Assembly: GCA_944392555.1 (NCBI GenBank)
Contig: CALXWZ010000005.1
Span: 49,205-113,204, forward strand
Source: an uncultured Alphaproteobacteria bacterium
Lineage (GTDB): Bacteria > Pseudomonadota > Alphaproteobacteria > CAAHEQ01 > UBA3637
Length of the DNA stretch: 64,000 nt
Reading direction: 5' to 3'
The notes below the pieces were generated by a model. The model was not told where the DNA came from, did no database searches, and worked only from the letters and a program-made list of their open reading frames with translations. Numbering within the stretch: position 1 is the first letter of the stretch; each line of letters begins with the position of its first letter. A program made the position numbers and the translations under genes. Shown one piece after another: positions 45,342 through 54,146 of this stretch.

Positions 45342-46091
45342 TTACTTTTTCATTGTATTCATATCTGCCAAAACCGTTTCTCCGGCAACGGAAATTTGCC
45401 CGAGCAACACTTTGGGTTCAACGCCTTTCGGTAAAAATACATCTAACCGACTGCCGAAACGAATCATACCGAAAATCTGTCCGGCATTTAATTTTTCGCC
45501 CACTTTCAGCGGACAATAGATTCGCCGTGCGACCAAACCGGCAATTTGAATAAATCCGATTCGCTCGCCGTTTTCGGCAATCATACAAATTTCTTGGCGT
45601 TCATTATCTTCGCTGTCTTTATCGGCAACGCTAACGAATTTGCCGGGGCGGTAATGCAATTTATCAACCGTTCCCGTTACGGGAGCGCGATTAACGTGAA
45701 CGCTGAACACACTCATGAAGATGCTGATTCGTAATAACGGTTCATCACCTAAATCCAATTCTTTGGGTGGCACAACATATTTGATATTACTGACAAGCCC
45801 ATCGGCCGGAGCAATAATCAAGTTTTTTTCGGTAGGTGTTTCACGTGTCGGATTGCGGAAGAAGTAATAGGAAAAGACAAGTATGGGCAATCCTATCCAC
45901 CAGACCAAATCATCGGTGAGCAATCCTAAAAACGCAATGATAACGAGTTCCGCCGTCAAAATCGGCCATCCTTGCGGATGAATTGCCGGTAAAAGATACC
46001 GTTTCCACGAGGTATCCACAATTTTTTCTTGCGGGGTTTCAATGGGTGTTGTTTCTTGATTTCCTGATGTTTTTTGAGAATTTTCTGTCAT
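45342..46091 (-). CDS. psd: Phosphatidylserine decarboxylase proenzyme
   Basis: 249 aa from the ATG at 46091, with AAGGAG 8 nt upstream (a GTG at 46100 is possible). It is the short Psd type. Two hydrophobic segments are near the N-terminus, SVFSVHVNRAPVTG is in the middle, and the self-cleavage and pyruvoyl-forming site is GMIRFGSRLDVF. It produces phosphatidylethanolamine. It is followed directly by pssA. Confidence 0.94.
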   Translation of the reverse strand: MTENSQKTSGNQETTPIETPQEKIVDTSWKRYLLPAIHPQGWPILTAELVIIAFLGLLTDDLVWWIGLPILVFSYYFFRNPTRETPTEKNLIIAPADGLVSNIKYVVPPKELDLGDEPLLRISIFMSVFSVHVNRAPVTGTVDKLHYRPGKFVSVADKDSEDNERQEICMIAENGERIGFIQIAGLVARRIYCPLKVGEKLNAGQIFGMIRFGSRLDVFLPKGVEPKVLLGQISVAGETVLADMNTMKK

Positions 46092-46243
46092 TTTTAGCAC
46101 TCCTTTTTCTCTACTTTAACCGATTTTGTTTCAAAATACAAAGATTTTTTTTATAAAAGGCAATAAAATGGCATTAACAGATATTAAATAAAGAGAAAGA
46201 GCAAAAACGCGTTGAAAAATTTATCGGCAAATTGAAAAGATGC

Positions 46244-46273
46244 TTGACAATACCGATTTAAAACGTCTATAAT
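46244..46273 (+). promoter_or_regulatory. Promoter of tRNA-Leu
   Basis: TTGACA (46244-46249), an 18-nt spacer and TATAAT (46268-46273), 9 nt before the tRNA 5' end. Both hexamers match the consensus exactly. Confidence 0.85.
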
Positions 46274-46282
46274 ATCCAAAAC

Positions 46283-46369
46283 GCCCGGATGGCGAAATTG
46301 GTAGACGCGCCAGCTTCAGGTGCTGGTACTGTCAAAGGTATGGAGGTTCGAGTCCTCTTCCGGGCACCA
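46283..46369 (+). tRNA. tRNA-Leu (CAG)
   Basis: 87 nt with a long variable arm (type II) and encoded CCA. The acceptor is GCCCGGA / TCCGGGC. The anticodon stem CCAGC / GCTGG encloses TTCAGGT, giving anticodon CAG. The T arm contains GGTTCGAGTCC. Confidence 0.97.
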
Positions 46370-46376
46370 AAATATA

Positions 46377-46404
46377 GATGTCGCGTAGTCGGCATCTTTT
46401 TTTT
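46377..46404 (+). terminator. Intrinsic terminator of tRNA-Leu
   Basis: Stem GATGTCG / CGGCATC (one G-T pair) with a 6-nt loop, then eight T residues, 8 nt past the CCA. Confidence 0.8.
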
Positions 46405-46571
46405 ATAAGCAGTGTTTATTCTTTTTGAATGGTTGTTGTTAGGGGAAACAAACATATAGTTTCGGATAAATAGTTTAATCGGGAAGATAACATAATTTGT
46501 CGGATTATCTTGTGTGGCGATGATTTGAATGGAAGATGTAAAGCAAACAACCGTTTGATGATTATGAAAAT

Positions 46572-46609
46572 AAAAAAAACAGTGCCAAGTGTTTGCCACT
46601 GTTTTTTTT
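46572..46609 (-). terminator. Intrinsic terminator of the BOF gene (bidirectional)
   Basis: Symmetrical AAAAAAAACAGTG stem with complementary CACTGTTTTTTTT, 25 nt past the leftward stop codon. Confidence 0.85.
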
Positions 46610-46634
46610 GATACTCGGTAAGTGGAACGAATCT

Positions 46635-47033
46635 TTATTTTACCAGTTCAATTCGTTTTACTTCTATCTCCGTAGAACCGATGAGTTCTTTATCTAATTT
46701 TCCGTAAATTTCAACCGTATCGGCGGGTGTGACGATTTGTCCCATCCAGCGCTTATCGTCTATTTCAACCTCAACACTTCCCGTTGAATCTTGAAACAAA
46801 TATTTATCTGATTTAAGACGTTGAACAATGTTCCCTTTTAGGTATACATAAGAATCATCTTTCATTTTCAGAGCCTGACTAACGGTTGAAAGATCAAGTC
46901 CGGGACCTTGAAATCCCCCGCCTTGCATGGCAGGCATATTTTTATCTCCCACAAAACCGCCATGGTGACGGGCTTCGGCTACCCCTGCAACCAGTGTTGA
47001 CATTAAAATCAGAACAGCAACTTTTTTAAGCAT
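46635..47033 (-). CDS. Periplasmic OB-fold (BOF/YgiW-like) protein
   Basis: 132 aa with a signal peptide (VAVLILMSTLVAGVAEA). A Gly/His-rich linker leads to a bacterial OB-fold: VYLKGNIVQRL, YLFQDSTGSVEVEIDDKRWMG, DTVEIYGKLDKE and EIEVKRIELV. This is the YgiW/YdeI (BOF) family, periplasmic proteins linked to stress tolerance. GAAAGGGG precedes the ATG. Confidence 0.88.
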   Translation of the reverse strand: MLKKVAVLILMSTLVAGVAEARHHGGFVGDKNMPAMQGGGFQGPGLDLSTVSQALKMKDDSYVYLKGNIVQRLKSDKYLFQDSTGSVEVEIDDKRWMGQIVTPADTVEIYGKLDKELIGSTEIEVKRIELVK

Positions 47034-47213
47034 TATATTCCCCTTTCAAAAAAATTTCTACATTCATCAATATAACAAAGCAAAATCAAAATTTCAAATA
47101 GCTACCGATAAATTTTATTCAAAAGAATATGCTATTGTGAACAATGCTAAAAATTTAATAAGGTTGATTGATGGTTTAGGGTATAAAAATACATCTTTAT
47201 GCGTAATAAAATA
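47034..47213. other. AT-rich intergenic region
   Basis: No gene or RNA is recognisable between the divergent BOF gene and the promoter at 47214. Confidence 0.5.
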
Positions 47214-47242
47214 TTGACAAAACGAAGCGGATGTGATACTAT
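47214..47242 (+). promoter_or_regulatory. Sigma-70 promoter of the 249-aa membrane protein gene
   Basis: TTGACA (47214-47219), a 17-nt spacer and TACTAT (47237-47242). The implied 5' leader is about 110 nt. Confidence 0.65.
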
Positions 47243-47360
47243 ATAAAGAATGAAGATGAAAAATGCATAAAAAGATGTTGAAAGCGAATGTTTTTTATTG
47301 CAAGTATAAAATTTTTATGGTAGAATAATTAAAAATCAATTCTGAACCAAGGAGGAAAAG

Positions 47361-48110
47361 ATGGCAGAAGAAACAAAGGCAGTAGCGGCAACAAACACGG
47401 CTTCAACGAATGCCGCAGCAACAACGAGTGTTCCTGCGCAAACGGTGAATGTTCCGAAAGGCTTAAAGGTATTAGAGCCGGGCAGTGATGAGCATAATAA
47501 AGAAACGCGTGCGCGTCGATCTGTTCCGCGTGAAAAACGGTATGCATTGTTGCAAGGAATAGCCACGAAATCAGGTGGTCAGATCAATGGTTGTTCGGTT
47601 GATGAATACATCAATTTCATTGAAGGTCAGAACGCACAAGGTAAACCTGTTTTGTGTAAGGTAGGGAACGTAAACTACTTATTCCAACCGACGGAAAAAC
47701 AAAAGAAGGAAGCCGAAAAGGCGGCTGTGGCAAAAGCAGAAGAAAAGGGCTTTTGGGAGCGCAATGCGTGGTTAAAATGGGTTCTCATTGGTTTGGGAAC
47801 GGCAGGTTTAGGATTTTTAGCCGGCTATTTGATTAAAAAGTCAAAAACGAAGACGGTGACGAAAACGGTAACGGAGTCGGGAGGAAATACGGATTCCGAT
47901 AAAACACCGGGCATACATGATCCGGATAGCGGATTAGGCGGTAATGTAAACGGTGATGGCGGAAATGTCAAACCGACGGATACGAATACCAACGCGGGGA
48001 ATACCTCAGGCGGAACACTTGGTAATAATAGCACGCCGGTGGATACGAATAACGGATTCAATGTCGGTAGCGGTATTACATGGCAAAAAGACGGTGGAAA
48101 TTCATTGTAA
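47361..48110 (+). CDS. Hypothetical single-span membrane protein
   Basis: 249 aa after AAGGAGG. An Ala/Thr-rich N-terminus precedes a basic segment (ETRARRSVPREKRYALL) and a small domain with two cysteines (INGCSVDEYINFIEG, PVLCKVGNVNYLF). A Lys/Glu-rich helix leads to one membrane helix (about 143-163, LKWVLIGLGTAGLGFLAGYL). The last ~80 residues are Gly/Asn/Thr/Asp-rich and probably extended. Not recognised. A strong promoter and terminator make it a single-gene unit. Confidence 0.75.
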   Translation: MAEETKAVAATNTASTNAAATTSVPAQTVNVPKGLKVLEPGSDEHNKETRARRSVPREKRYALLQGIATKSGGQINGCSVDEYINFIEGQNAQGKPVLCKVGNVNYLFQPTEKQKKEAEKAAVAKAEEKGFWERNAWLKWVLIGLGTAGLGFLAGYLIKKSKTKTVTKTVTESGGNTDSDKTPGIHDPDSGLGGNVNGDGGNVKPTDTNTNAGNTSGGTLGNNSTPVDTNNGFNVGSGITWQKDGGNSL

Positions 48111-48134
48111 TATTAGTATGTTCGTGAAGATGAA

Positions 48135-48165
48135 GAGGGCATTCTGAATGAATGCCCTTTATTTA
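48135..48165 (+). terminator. Intrinsic terminator of the 249-aa protein gene
   Basis: Stem AGGGCATTC / GAATGCCCT with loop TGAAT, then TTATTTAT. Confidence 0.75.
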
Positions 48166-48513
48166 TATGAACATTTTTTATTTATACTAAGAATAGAGTT
48201 ATAAATATAGAGTTTATTGTCAAGGAATTTTAGCTATCGTATTTTGTTGAATAGGTGATATGTAGTCGGAACGGGGAAGGGTTAACTTCCTTAGGATTTT
48301 GAAGCGTTGTAATATATTTTATGTCATACAGGAGTTATAAAATAAAAATTATTTCATAATCTGTATATACAGTTTCTTTTAATGAAACATTGAACATATC
48401 TGAATACACTGTTTTTATATGTTGGCAGTGTTTAAAAGATAATATGGCGCTCGACGGGAAAAATCTATTTTTTTATAGAGTAGGGAAGTAAGAGCCATGG
48501 ATTAACACGTCAG
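48166..48513. other. Gene-free AT-rich stretch
   Basis: No supportable ORF, tRNA or known RNA. A short hairpin (GGGAAG...CTTCC near 48273-48293) is visible, without a T-run. A small RNA cannot be excluded. Confidence 0.4.
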
Positions 48514-48555
48514 TAAAAAGACCTTTCCGACAGACCCTTGTATCTCTCGGAAAGG
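48514..48555 (-). terminator. Intrinsic terminator of the 1015-aa cysteine-rich gene
   Basis: Minus-strand CCTTTCCGA, 16-nt loop, TCGGAAAGG, then TCTTTTT, 23 nt past the stop codon. Confidence 0.85.
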
Positions 48556-48577
48556 AGGAGAAGATAAATTTAAAAAT

Positions 48578-51500
48578 TCAACCTTTTTCGCAATAAAAGC
48601 GCCCGTCTTTTTCAACAACGGTGTGTTTTGCACCGGAGCAATCCAAGCACAAATTCCGCGCATCGTTGCTATCGGGGATTTCCGTTGACCCGCTTGTGCA
48701 GCTGCTTAATCCACCGTTGATATTGATAAAATAGCCGTCTCTCGGTTCAGCGGAGCAATACCAACGCGTCTGATCGCCGTTTACTTTGCTATATACAATA
48801 CGCTCATAATTGCGACACATGCTTTTTGATGTGTCATCACTTCCGATTTCAAACACGCCCCACGAACTACCCCCGCATTGACCGTTCACGTTTTGGAGTT
48901 GTCCGAAGCAATCATTCACGCAATAGGCTTTGGTAGCACCGCTGGTATCTTCCGCCGTCATAACGCGTTTATTATCGCATTCTGTGCAAGAGCTCCGCGA
49001 GGTGGTGATATTATCAATCTCGGTTTTTGACGATGTTGTGCAACTGATACATTGATTATTCACATTGAGGAATGTTGTCCCATCGGTGCAAAGACCCAAG
49101 GCACAACCCCCATCCCAACGTCGATTTCCGCAACTCTTACATTGCTCAATAGTTCCCCCATTTCCCATCATCACACTACCCAGTGTATTACAGTCTCGGC
49201 AGTTTCCATTATAATCTCTGAATAATTTTCCGTCTCCATCTGGATAATTTTCATGACTTCCATTTCCAATACTATTACACACACCACTCACACCAGGATT
49301 GATGAGAACACACATATAGCCTAGTAAAATACGATTGCCACAAGCTTCACATTCTTGTTGCAACGTTGGTGATAAATTAGATACAGTAGTTCCTTTTTCT
49401 ATATCACAAGAAATACATTCTCCTATGTAATTATGAAATTCATTTTTTTCACAAGATTCTTTTGCACAAAAAGTATTAGATTGAACAAGCACCCTTTCGT
49501 TTGGAACGGAGCAAGCAGTGCACAAATTTTGAAGCTCTGGACTCATACCTACTTCCGGATAATAAAAGTTATCTGAACAATTCATACAAACACCACTTGC
49601 CCGTTGCCATTGTTCCTCCCCACATTTTTTCATACATTTGAGAGTTGTTCCGCTTGTTGAGGGGAAAGAAACAACCCAGCGCAATTCCTTACCGTCCGTA
49701 TTACAAGCCGTGCAACCTGAAACTTCATCTGATATAATTGTTGCAACGGTTGCAGAATCACACGCAACACAATTACCGCTGACGTCCATAATTTTCCCGA
49801 CACCGCATGTATTTTGTTTTGGGGCACAATAGCCACTACCTGCAACTTGACGACCACATTTCTGGCATAATTCATCTAGTGGTGATAACTTGTTATCATA
49901 CACAAGTAAACTGCGATTTGTATCTGTAACAGCATTACAATCAAAACACTCACCTTTATAATTTTGCCATTTACGTTTACATTTCTCATTGCTCGGATCA
50001 GTTAAACAAATTGTGCTTTCTTCACTGTTTTCATCCGGCTGTTCACATTTCGGAAAGCAAAAATTATTATTTTCGTATCGATTACCACAAGAATTACAAG
50101 TATCTGTTAATGTTTGCTGACTTGTCGGTCCTGAAAAAGAATGATAACCCATATATCCTCGCAAATTAAAATCACTGCACGATATACATTCCGGGACACG
50201 ACCACTCGCACCAATATGAGCTGAATATTCGGTCCCAATAAAGTATCCATCGGGACAATTTAGCGTAGTAAAGCACCAAAATCCATTACCGGTTTTCCCT
50301 TGAACCCATTCTCTATTTCCACATGCCAGACACTGGCTTTTAGATTCAGTGCCACCATTTATCTCAATTACTTCCGTATTCGGCGTGCCGTCGGGATTAA
50401 CACAGGGATGACATTGCCCATCTTTTCCTTGCACGCTGATTCCTTTTGTGCAGGTGTAGGAACAATATGTTGTGCTTCCTGCGGTCTCTAACTTGCGCGC
50501 CGTTCCTTCGTTCGCACAATTCGCACATAACTCCGCACCCGTCGCTTTGTCTTCCCCAAACGTCTCGTCCGCACTGATAATCACATTTGACGGGTGTGAA
50601 CACGGAATACACGCCCCGTTCCGGCTCCGAAACTCATCTTCCGCACACGCTTCGGGGATTTCATCGCACTCATTCGTCGCTTCGTTACAGATTTGATTGA
50701 TGGGGCAATCATCGTTTACTTCACATCGCACGCACTTTCCTTGTGTGGCGCTGCATATCGGTGTCGCGTCAGGACACGTGGATTCGCATTTATAATCACT
50801 TCCACATCGTTCGCACGTCCCCGTGCAATCTCCGTCATCTAAACAATATCGCACGGGTCGCCCGTTTTCATCTACGGCTTCTCCGCCCCCGAGTTCCGCG
50901 CCGTATTGACTTAAACTCGTTGTAAATACAATAGAGACATTCTCGGCATCTTCTTCCCCGTATTGACATAATTCTTTGGCATTTGTCCCGTCATATAACT
51001 GTCTGCCGTTTTCTCCCGTCGGCACCCATATCAGCAACGGCCCCTCTAAATTTGTATTTAACACATTTAAACACACCCGACTCGGCACATCGTCTACCTG
51101 CACATCAAACATATCCGTTGATCGCAAATAAACCCCTATCGGAAAACCCGTTGACGTATATTCTACCCATTCATTCAACATATCTTCATTTTCGGGCAAA
51201 CCTTTCAGCTGATATTTATGCCACGTATCCCGATTGCGCAGATTCACTTCATAAATAATATCGTTGGCTCTATATTTATCCATTGCATACCGATAGCCCA
51301 TCATTCCCGCAACCGATAAGACCCCAATCACCGCCAGCACGCCCAGCATTTCTACCATACTCCGCCCGTATTCGGCCAAGCGCGCGCCTCTTAATCCGCG
51401 CACATTCCTTAATCCGCCAAATCCACGCAACCCGCGCAATCCGTCCAATCCGCGTTGCGTTTGTGATTCTGCTGAAAATTCCGCTTTTTGATTGTTTTTC

Positions 51501-51625
51501 AAGGGCCTGAGGCTATTTTGATTCGCTGATTTTATCCCTTGTTTTGTGCGATTCGTCTCAAATGCACTGTTTTTTACATTTTTTGCATAAAAAGAAGCCA
51601 AGTTAACTATTTGTTTTATATTCAT
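48578..51625 (-). CDS. Cysteine-rich protein with type IV prepilin-like N-terminus
   Basis: 1015 aa from the ATG at 51625 (GGGAG upstream; the longer frame to 51694 runs through the leader palindrome and is rejected). The 87-residue leader includes GLRG-type mini-repeats at about 59-80 (GLDGLRGLRGFGGLRNVRG). The processing-like site is G87|RSMVE, followed by LGVLAVIGVLSVAGMMGYRY and a ~130-aa pilin-like head. The remainder is an irregular array of ~40-60-aa cysteine modules (NxxGxCxxC, ExCxxCGNR). The head differs from the 24-32 kb pair but matches the gene starting at 63396. Exported and disulfide-rich by inference. Function unknown. Confidence 0.85.
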   Translation of the reverse strand: MNIKQIVNLASFYAKNVKNSAFETNRTKQGIKSANQNSLRPLKNNQKAEFSAESQTQRGLDGLRGLRGFGGLRNVRGLRGARLAEYGRSMVEMLGVLAVIGVLSVAGMMGYRYAMDKYRANDIIYEVNLRNRDTWHKYQLKGLPENEDMLNEWVEYTSTGFPIGVYLRSTDMFDVQVDDVPSRVCLNVLNTNLEGPLLIWVPTGENGRQLYDGTNAKELCQYGEEDAENVSIVFTTSLSQYGAELGGGEAVDENGRPVRYCLDDGDCTGTCERCGSDYKCESTCPDATPICSATQGKCVRCEVNDDCPINQICNEATNECDEIPEACAEDEFRSRNGACIPCSHPSNVIISADETFGEDKATGAELCANCANEGTARKLETAGSTTYCSYTCTKGISVQGKDGQCHPCVNPDGTPNTEVIEINGGTESKSQCLACGNREWVQGKTGNGFWCFTTLNCPDGYFIGTEYSAHIGASGRVPECISCSDFNLRGYMGYHSFSGPTSQQTLTDTCNSCGNRYENNNFCFPKCEQPDENSEESTICLTDPSNEKCKRKWQNYKGECFDCNAVTDTNRSLLVYDNKLSPLDELCQKCGRQVAGSGYCAPKQNTCGVGKIMDVSGNCVACDSATVATIISDEVSGCTACNTDGKELRWVVSFPSTSGTTLKCMKKCGEEQWQRASGVCMNCSDNFYYPEVGMSPELQNLCTACSVPNERVLVQSNTFCAKESCEKNEFHNYIGECISCDIEKGTTVSNLSPTLQQECEACGNRILLGYMCVLINPGVSGVCNSIGNGSHENYPDGDGKLFRDYNGNCRDCNTLGSVMMGNGGTIEQCKSCGNRRWDGGCALGLCTDGTTFLNVNNQCISCTTSSKTEIDNITTSRSSCTECDNKRVMTAEDTSGATKAYCVNDCFGQLQNVNGQCGGSSWGVFEIGSDDTSKSMCRNYERIVYSKVNGDQTRWYCSAEPRDGYFININGGLSSCTSGSTEIPDSNDARNLCLDCSGAKHTVVEKDGRFYCEKG

Positions 51626-51641
51626 TTTTCTTCTCCCTATT

Positions 51642-51665
51642 CTACATAAACGTCCGTTTATGTAG
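51642..51665 (-). promoter_or_regulatory. Leader palindrome, class 2 (upstream of the 1015-aa gene)
   Basis: Perfect 11-bp arms CTACATAAACG and CGTTTATGTAG around 2 nt, 16 nt before the start codon. It shares the core AACG-NN-CGTT with the class 1 elements at 29147 and 29277. Confidence 0.75.
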
Positions 51666-51802
51666 AGGTGATACAATGCAAAATCGCTCCCCAAAAAGAA
51701 ATCTTAAAAAATTATTATTTTACAATAAGATATTTGAATTTAAATTTTTACTTGATTATTTTAAAAATACCCTTATAATCCTCTTTATACTATATCATCT
51801 AG

Positions 51803-51832
51803 ACGGACCTTTTTGTAGAGTCCGCTTTTTTT
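51803..51832 (+). terminator. Terminator-like hairpin in the left inverted repeat
   Basis: CGGAC, 11-nt loop, GTCCG, then CTTTTTTT, reading away from the cysteine-rich gene. It implies a short divergent transcript, or it stops read-through toward 51.9 kb. It is also present in the right copy. Confidence 0.6.
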
Positions 51833-51876
51833 ATGCTTTTTATTACTTTTTTTTCATCATAGAAGCGATAAATTAT

Positions 51877-51908
51877 AAAAAAAACAGGGTGTAGTTACAC
51901 CCTGTTTT
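51877..51908 (-). terminator. Intrinsic terminator of the Pal-like lipoprotein gene
   Basis: Minus-strand AAAACAGGGTGTA / TACACCCTGTTTT hairpin with a long T-run, 20 nt past the stop codon. Confidence 0.85.
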
Positions 51909-51928
51909 ACTTAATTGTACTTCGTTGC

Positions 51929-52375
51929 TTATTTGTATGTGACAACTACTGCACGACGGTTTTGTTGGCGTCCTGCTGCTGTTGCGTTAGAGGCAACCGG
52001 ATCTGCTTCTCCGAATGCTTTCGTTGAAATACGATCCGTTGCAATGCCGTTGTCTGCTAAATATGCAGCTACTGCATCAGCACGACGTTGTGATAACTTC
52101 ATGTTGTATGCTTCCGGACCCGTGCTGTCTGTATAACCGGAAATCCGAACTTTTTCTTCCGGTTCAGCTTTTAAACGTTCTACAACCGTTGCTAATGCTT
52201 GATCATCTGCCATCGTTAATTTGGCTGAATCAAAAGCAAACAATGCGGATGTGGGTAATACAACTTGTGACGTGACAACTTCGCAAGAACCGTCAGCACA
52301 TTCATCACACCAATTGGCACAACCGGATAACAAAAGTGTTGAGGATAAGACAACTGTGAGTATTTGTTTTTTCAT
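51929..52375 (-). CDS. OmpA/Pal-type peptidoglycan-binding lipoprotein
   Basis: 148 aa from the second of two adjacent ATGs (AGGAG 7 nt upstream; 52378 also possible). A lipoprotein signal ends in the lipobox LLSGC. A short cysteine-containing linker (NWCDECADGSC) leads to an OmpA-C domain with FAFDSAKL, ISGYTDSTG and YNMKLSQRRADAV, carrying the Asp and Arg that bind diaminopimelate. It tethers the outer membrane to peptidoglycan. No tol genes are adjacent, so I do not name it pal. Confidence 0.9.
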   Translation of the reverse strand: MKKQILTVVLSSTLLLSGCANWCDECADGSCEVVTSQVVLPTSALFAFDSAKLTMADDQALATVVERLKAEPEEKVRISGYTDSTGPEAYNMKLSQRRADAVAAYLADNGIATDRISTKAFGEADPVASNATAAGRQQNRRAVVVTYK

Positions 52376-52605
52376 CATTCAACTCCTTAAAAAAAATGAA
52401 ATACGTTTGTAGTATGGCGTTCTTTTTTTTAAAAATCAAGAGAAAAATATGCGAAAGTTTATATTTTCTCGCCAAATTGGTTAAAATGCACTTAAAACAA
52501 CTTCTTTTACTTTCCTTTTTGCATCTATTGAACATTTTTGAAACGCTTATTTTCACTTCTTATTTACACTGTATTAGGCTTTATTTTGCTTTCTCTTATT
52601 ACAGA
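52376..52605. other. AT-rich upstream region of the Pal-like gene
   Basis: No further gene is recognised. It presumably holds the promoter of the leftward lipoprotein gene. Confidence 0.4.
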
Positions 52606-52634
52606 TAAAAAAAATCCCTGTTCGTACAGGGATG
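52606..52634 (-). terminator. Intrinsic terminator of the 101-aa gene
   Basis: Minus-strand ATCCCTGT / ACAGGGAT stem followed by a T-run, 38 nt past the stop codon. Confidence 0.8.
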
Positions 52635-52671
52635 ATTTTTCTTCTTTCTTGTTATAACACCCTATAACAAA

Positions 52672-52977
52672 CTATCGCCAACGACGCAAGGAATCCGATA
52701 CCGTTTTAAATGCAGAGGCATAATTCTTAACTGCACGCGAATTAAGCTCAACCTCTCGCGCCGCATTTGTTGAACTTTGACGAACATAATTCGTTTGCGT
52801 AATACGTGAATTACCGGTAAAATATGATGTGGTTATCGCTGATCCCGTTGTAACCCCCGTTCCGGCACACGATGACATAACTGCTCCGATTGCCAAACAG
52901 GCAAATGGCTTTACCGTGCGCTTAACTCCCTCTTTTATTGCCTTGATTTTCCCCTTTGTGTCTGAAAAAAAATCCAT
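52672..52977 (-). CDS. Small hypothetical protein, possible lipoprotein
   Basis: 101 aa after AAGGAGG. An unusually long basic N-region (MDFFSDTKGKIKAIKEGVKR) precedes a short hydrophobic segment ending AVMSSC, a lipobox-like site at about residue 37. The rest is Ser/Thr/Asn-rich. Not recognised. Confidence 0.6.
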   Translation of the reverse strand: MDFFSDTKGKIKAIKEGVKRTVKPFACLAIGAVMSSCAGTGVTTGSAITTSYFTGNSRITQTNYVRQSSTNAAREVELNSRAVKNYASAFKTVSDSLRRWR

Positions 52978-53045
52978 CTTAACCTCCTTCTTTTCTTGTT
53001 ATAACATTATTCTATCAGACATATTATCTTTTGTCAAGCGTTTTT

Positions 53046-53828
53046 TTAATGCCTTACATAATTATCATTTCTGGTAACAGATCGATACTGCCATCCAAAT
53101 ATAACTTGCGGTTCTGTATCAATGCGTAATTGCTCCTTCCCGATATTTTGCGCCATGTGATGCAGTAATCTATCTTCTCTTGCAATAAATAACCCCGGAT
53201 TCGCTTCTTCGGGTAGGTATTTTTGTAATAAATTCGGATTTTTCTCTACCTCTAATGCGATTTGTATCATCTTTCTTGAAAAACACATGGTTGGCCCGCT
53301 TAAATTGCTCGTATTTCTGGAAAAGTGCGTCGTGGATATATCTTCCGTTAAAATATATGCATTTGTGCTATGGGTAATACTAACGTTATCGGTTTTGTTG
53401 AGGGCCTGATTGACGGTTTGAAGATATGTCGGCGCATACCAGTCATCATCATCGATTTTACAAAAATAATCATACTTGTTTAAGTCTATATCTCGGACAG
53501 TATCCAATAGATTATGCAACTGTCCGCGATTTTCATCATAACGCACAAACAAGCGCTTTTCTTCCTTTAACTCTTGCCATTCTTTTTCAAAAGTTAAGCG
53601 CGACCACTCTTCGTCTACACCCTTAAATGATAAACTGATATCAAAGTTTTGATATGTTTGATTCATTAAACGAAAAATCTGTCCGGATGCAAAAAACGGG
53701 CGTTTAAAACTACTCATACACAACAAAAAACGATTCTGACGTTGTGTCAAATCAATTGAAGGCAAATAAGTGGTTATAATTGCCATAAGCACAACAATAA
53801 GAAGAGCGAAGTATTTGATGATTCTCAT
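53046..53828 (-). CDS. Membrane-anchored glycosyltransferase-like protein (GT-A fold)
   Basis: 260 aa with an N-terminal anchor (FALLIVVLMAIITTYL). The GT-A pattern shows FLLCMSSFKRPFFASGQI at the start, YDENRGQLHNLL, and the DXD-like KIDDDDWYAP (about 120-129). A C-terminal EANPGLFIAREDRLLHHMAQ may carry the catalytic acid. Family 2-like nucleotide-sugar transferase is likely, with substrate unknown. It is oriented toward the periplasm if the helix is a signal anchor, which would be odd for a sugar-nucleotide enzyme. Confidence 0.65.
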   Translation of the reverse strand: MRIIKYFALLIVVLMAIITTYLPSIDLTQRQNRFLLCMSSFKRPFFASGQIFRLMNQTYQNFDISLSFKGVDEEWSRLTFEKEWQELKEEKRLFVRYDENRGQLHNLLDTVRDIDLNKYDYFCKIDDDDWYAPTYLQTVNQALNKTDNVSITHSTNAYILTEDISTTHFSRNTSNLSGPTMCFSRKMIQIALEVEKNPNLLQKYLPEEANPGLFIAREDRLLHHMAQNIGKEQLRIDTEPQVIFGWQYRSVTRNDNYVRH

Positions 53829-53839
53829 CTTCCTTCCTG

Positions 53840-54043
53840 CTAGTAATGTGGTGGGGGCGTTTCTTCGGATAACGGTTTGACGGGACTTTCTTTTAATGCC
53901 TCCATCAAGACTTTGTTTTGCGCCACCAACTTATCGGTTAATTTACTCAGTCGTATTAATTCACTATTTAATTCATCCATCATTTTTTCTTGATTTGCAA
54001 CAAACATTTCAAGATTTGTTAATCGCTCATTCAAATCATCCAT
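53840..54043 (-). CDS. slyX: SlyX-like coiled-coil protein
   Basis: 67 aa after AAGGAG. It is a single heptad-repeat helix (LNERLTNLEMFVANQEKMMDEL...) ending in the SlyX hallmark PPPHY. Function is not established in the family. It lies 11 nt before the glycosyltransferase-like gene. Confidence 0.88.
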   Translation of the reverse strand: MDDLNERLTNLEMFVANQEKMMDELNSELIRLSKLTDKLVAQNKVLMEALKESPVKPLSEETPPPHY

Positions 54044-54117
54044 CGAATAAATCTCCTTCTTTGACTAAAATCGTATCAAATCGGGTCCTTTTTTGCAAGC
54101 AAAAAGGTAAAATTTGC

Positions 54118-54146
54118 TTGACATTTTTCTCTGTTTGGTGTAAAAG
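54118..54146 (+). promoter_or_regulatory. Promoter of rpmI-rplT
   Basis: TTGACA (54118-54123), a 17-nt spacer and TAAAAG (54141-54146), about 79 nt before rpmI. The leader could carry L20 autoregulation, but I see no clear structure. infC is not upstream. Confidence 0.7.

Larger units (their letters stand above)
51479..51843 (-). repeat. Left copy of a ~365-bp inverted repeat
   Basis: Its reverse complement matches 63179-63542. It covers the first ~48 codons of the 1015-aa gene, the leader palindrome and ~170 bp upstream. About 155 bp of the noncoding part is identical between copies, while the coding part has roughly 15 differences. Confidence 0.93.

Noticed and set aside
48240..48513. Possible structured small RNA
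   Set aside because: Only weak, short hairpins with no terminator-like end and no match to tmRNA, 6S, SRP or RNase P RNA that I can recognise.
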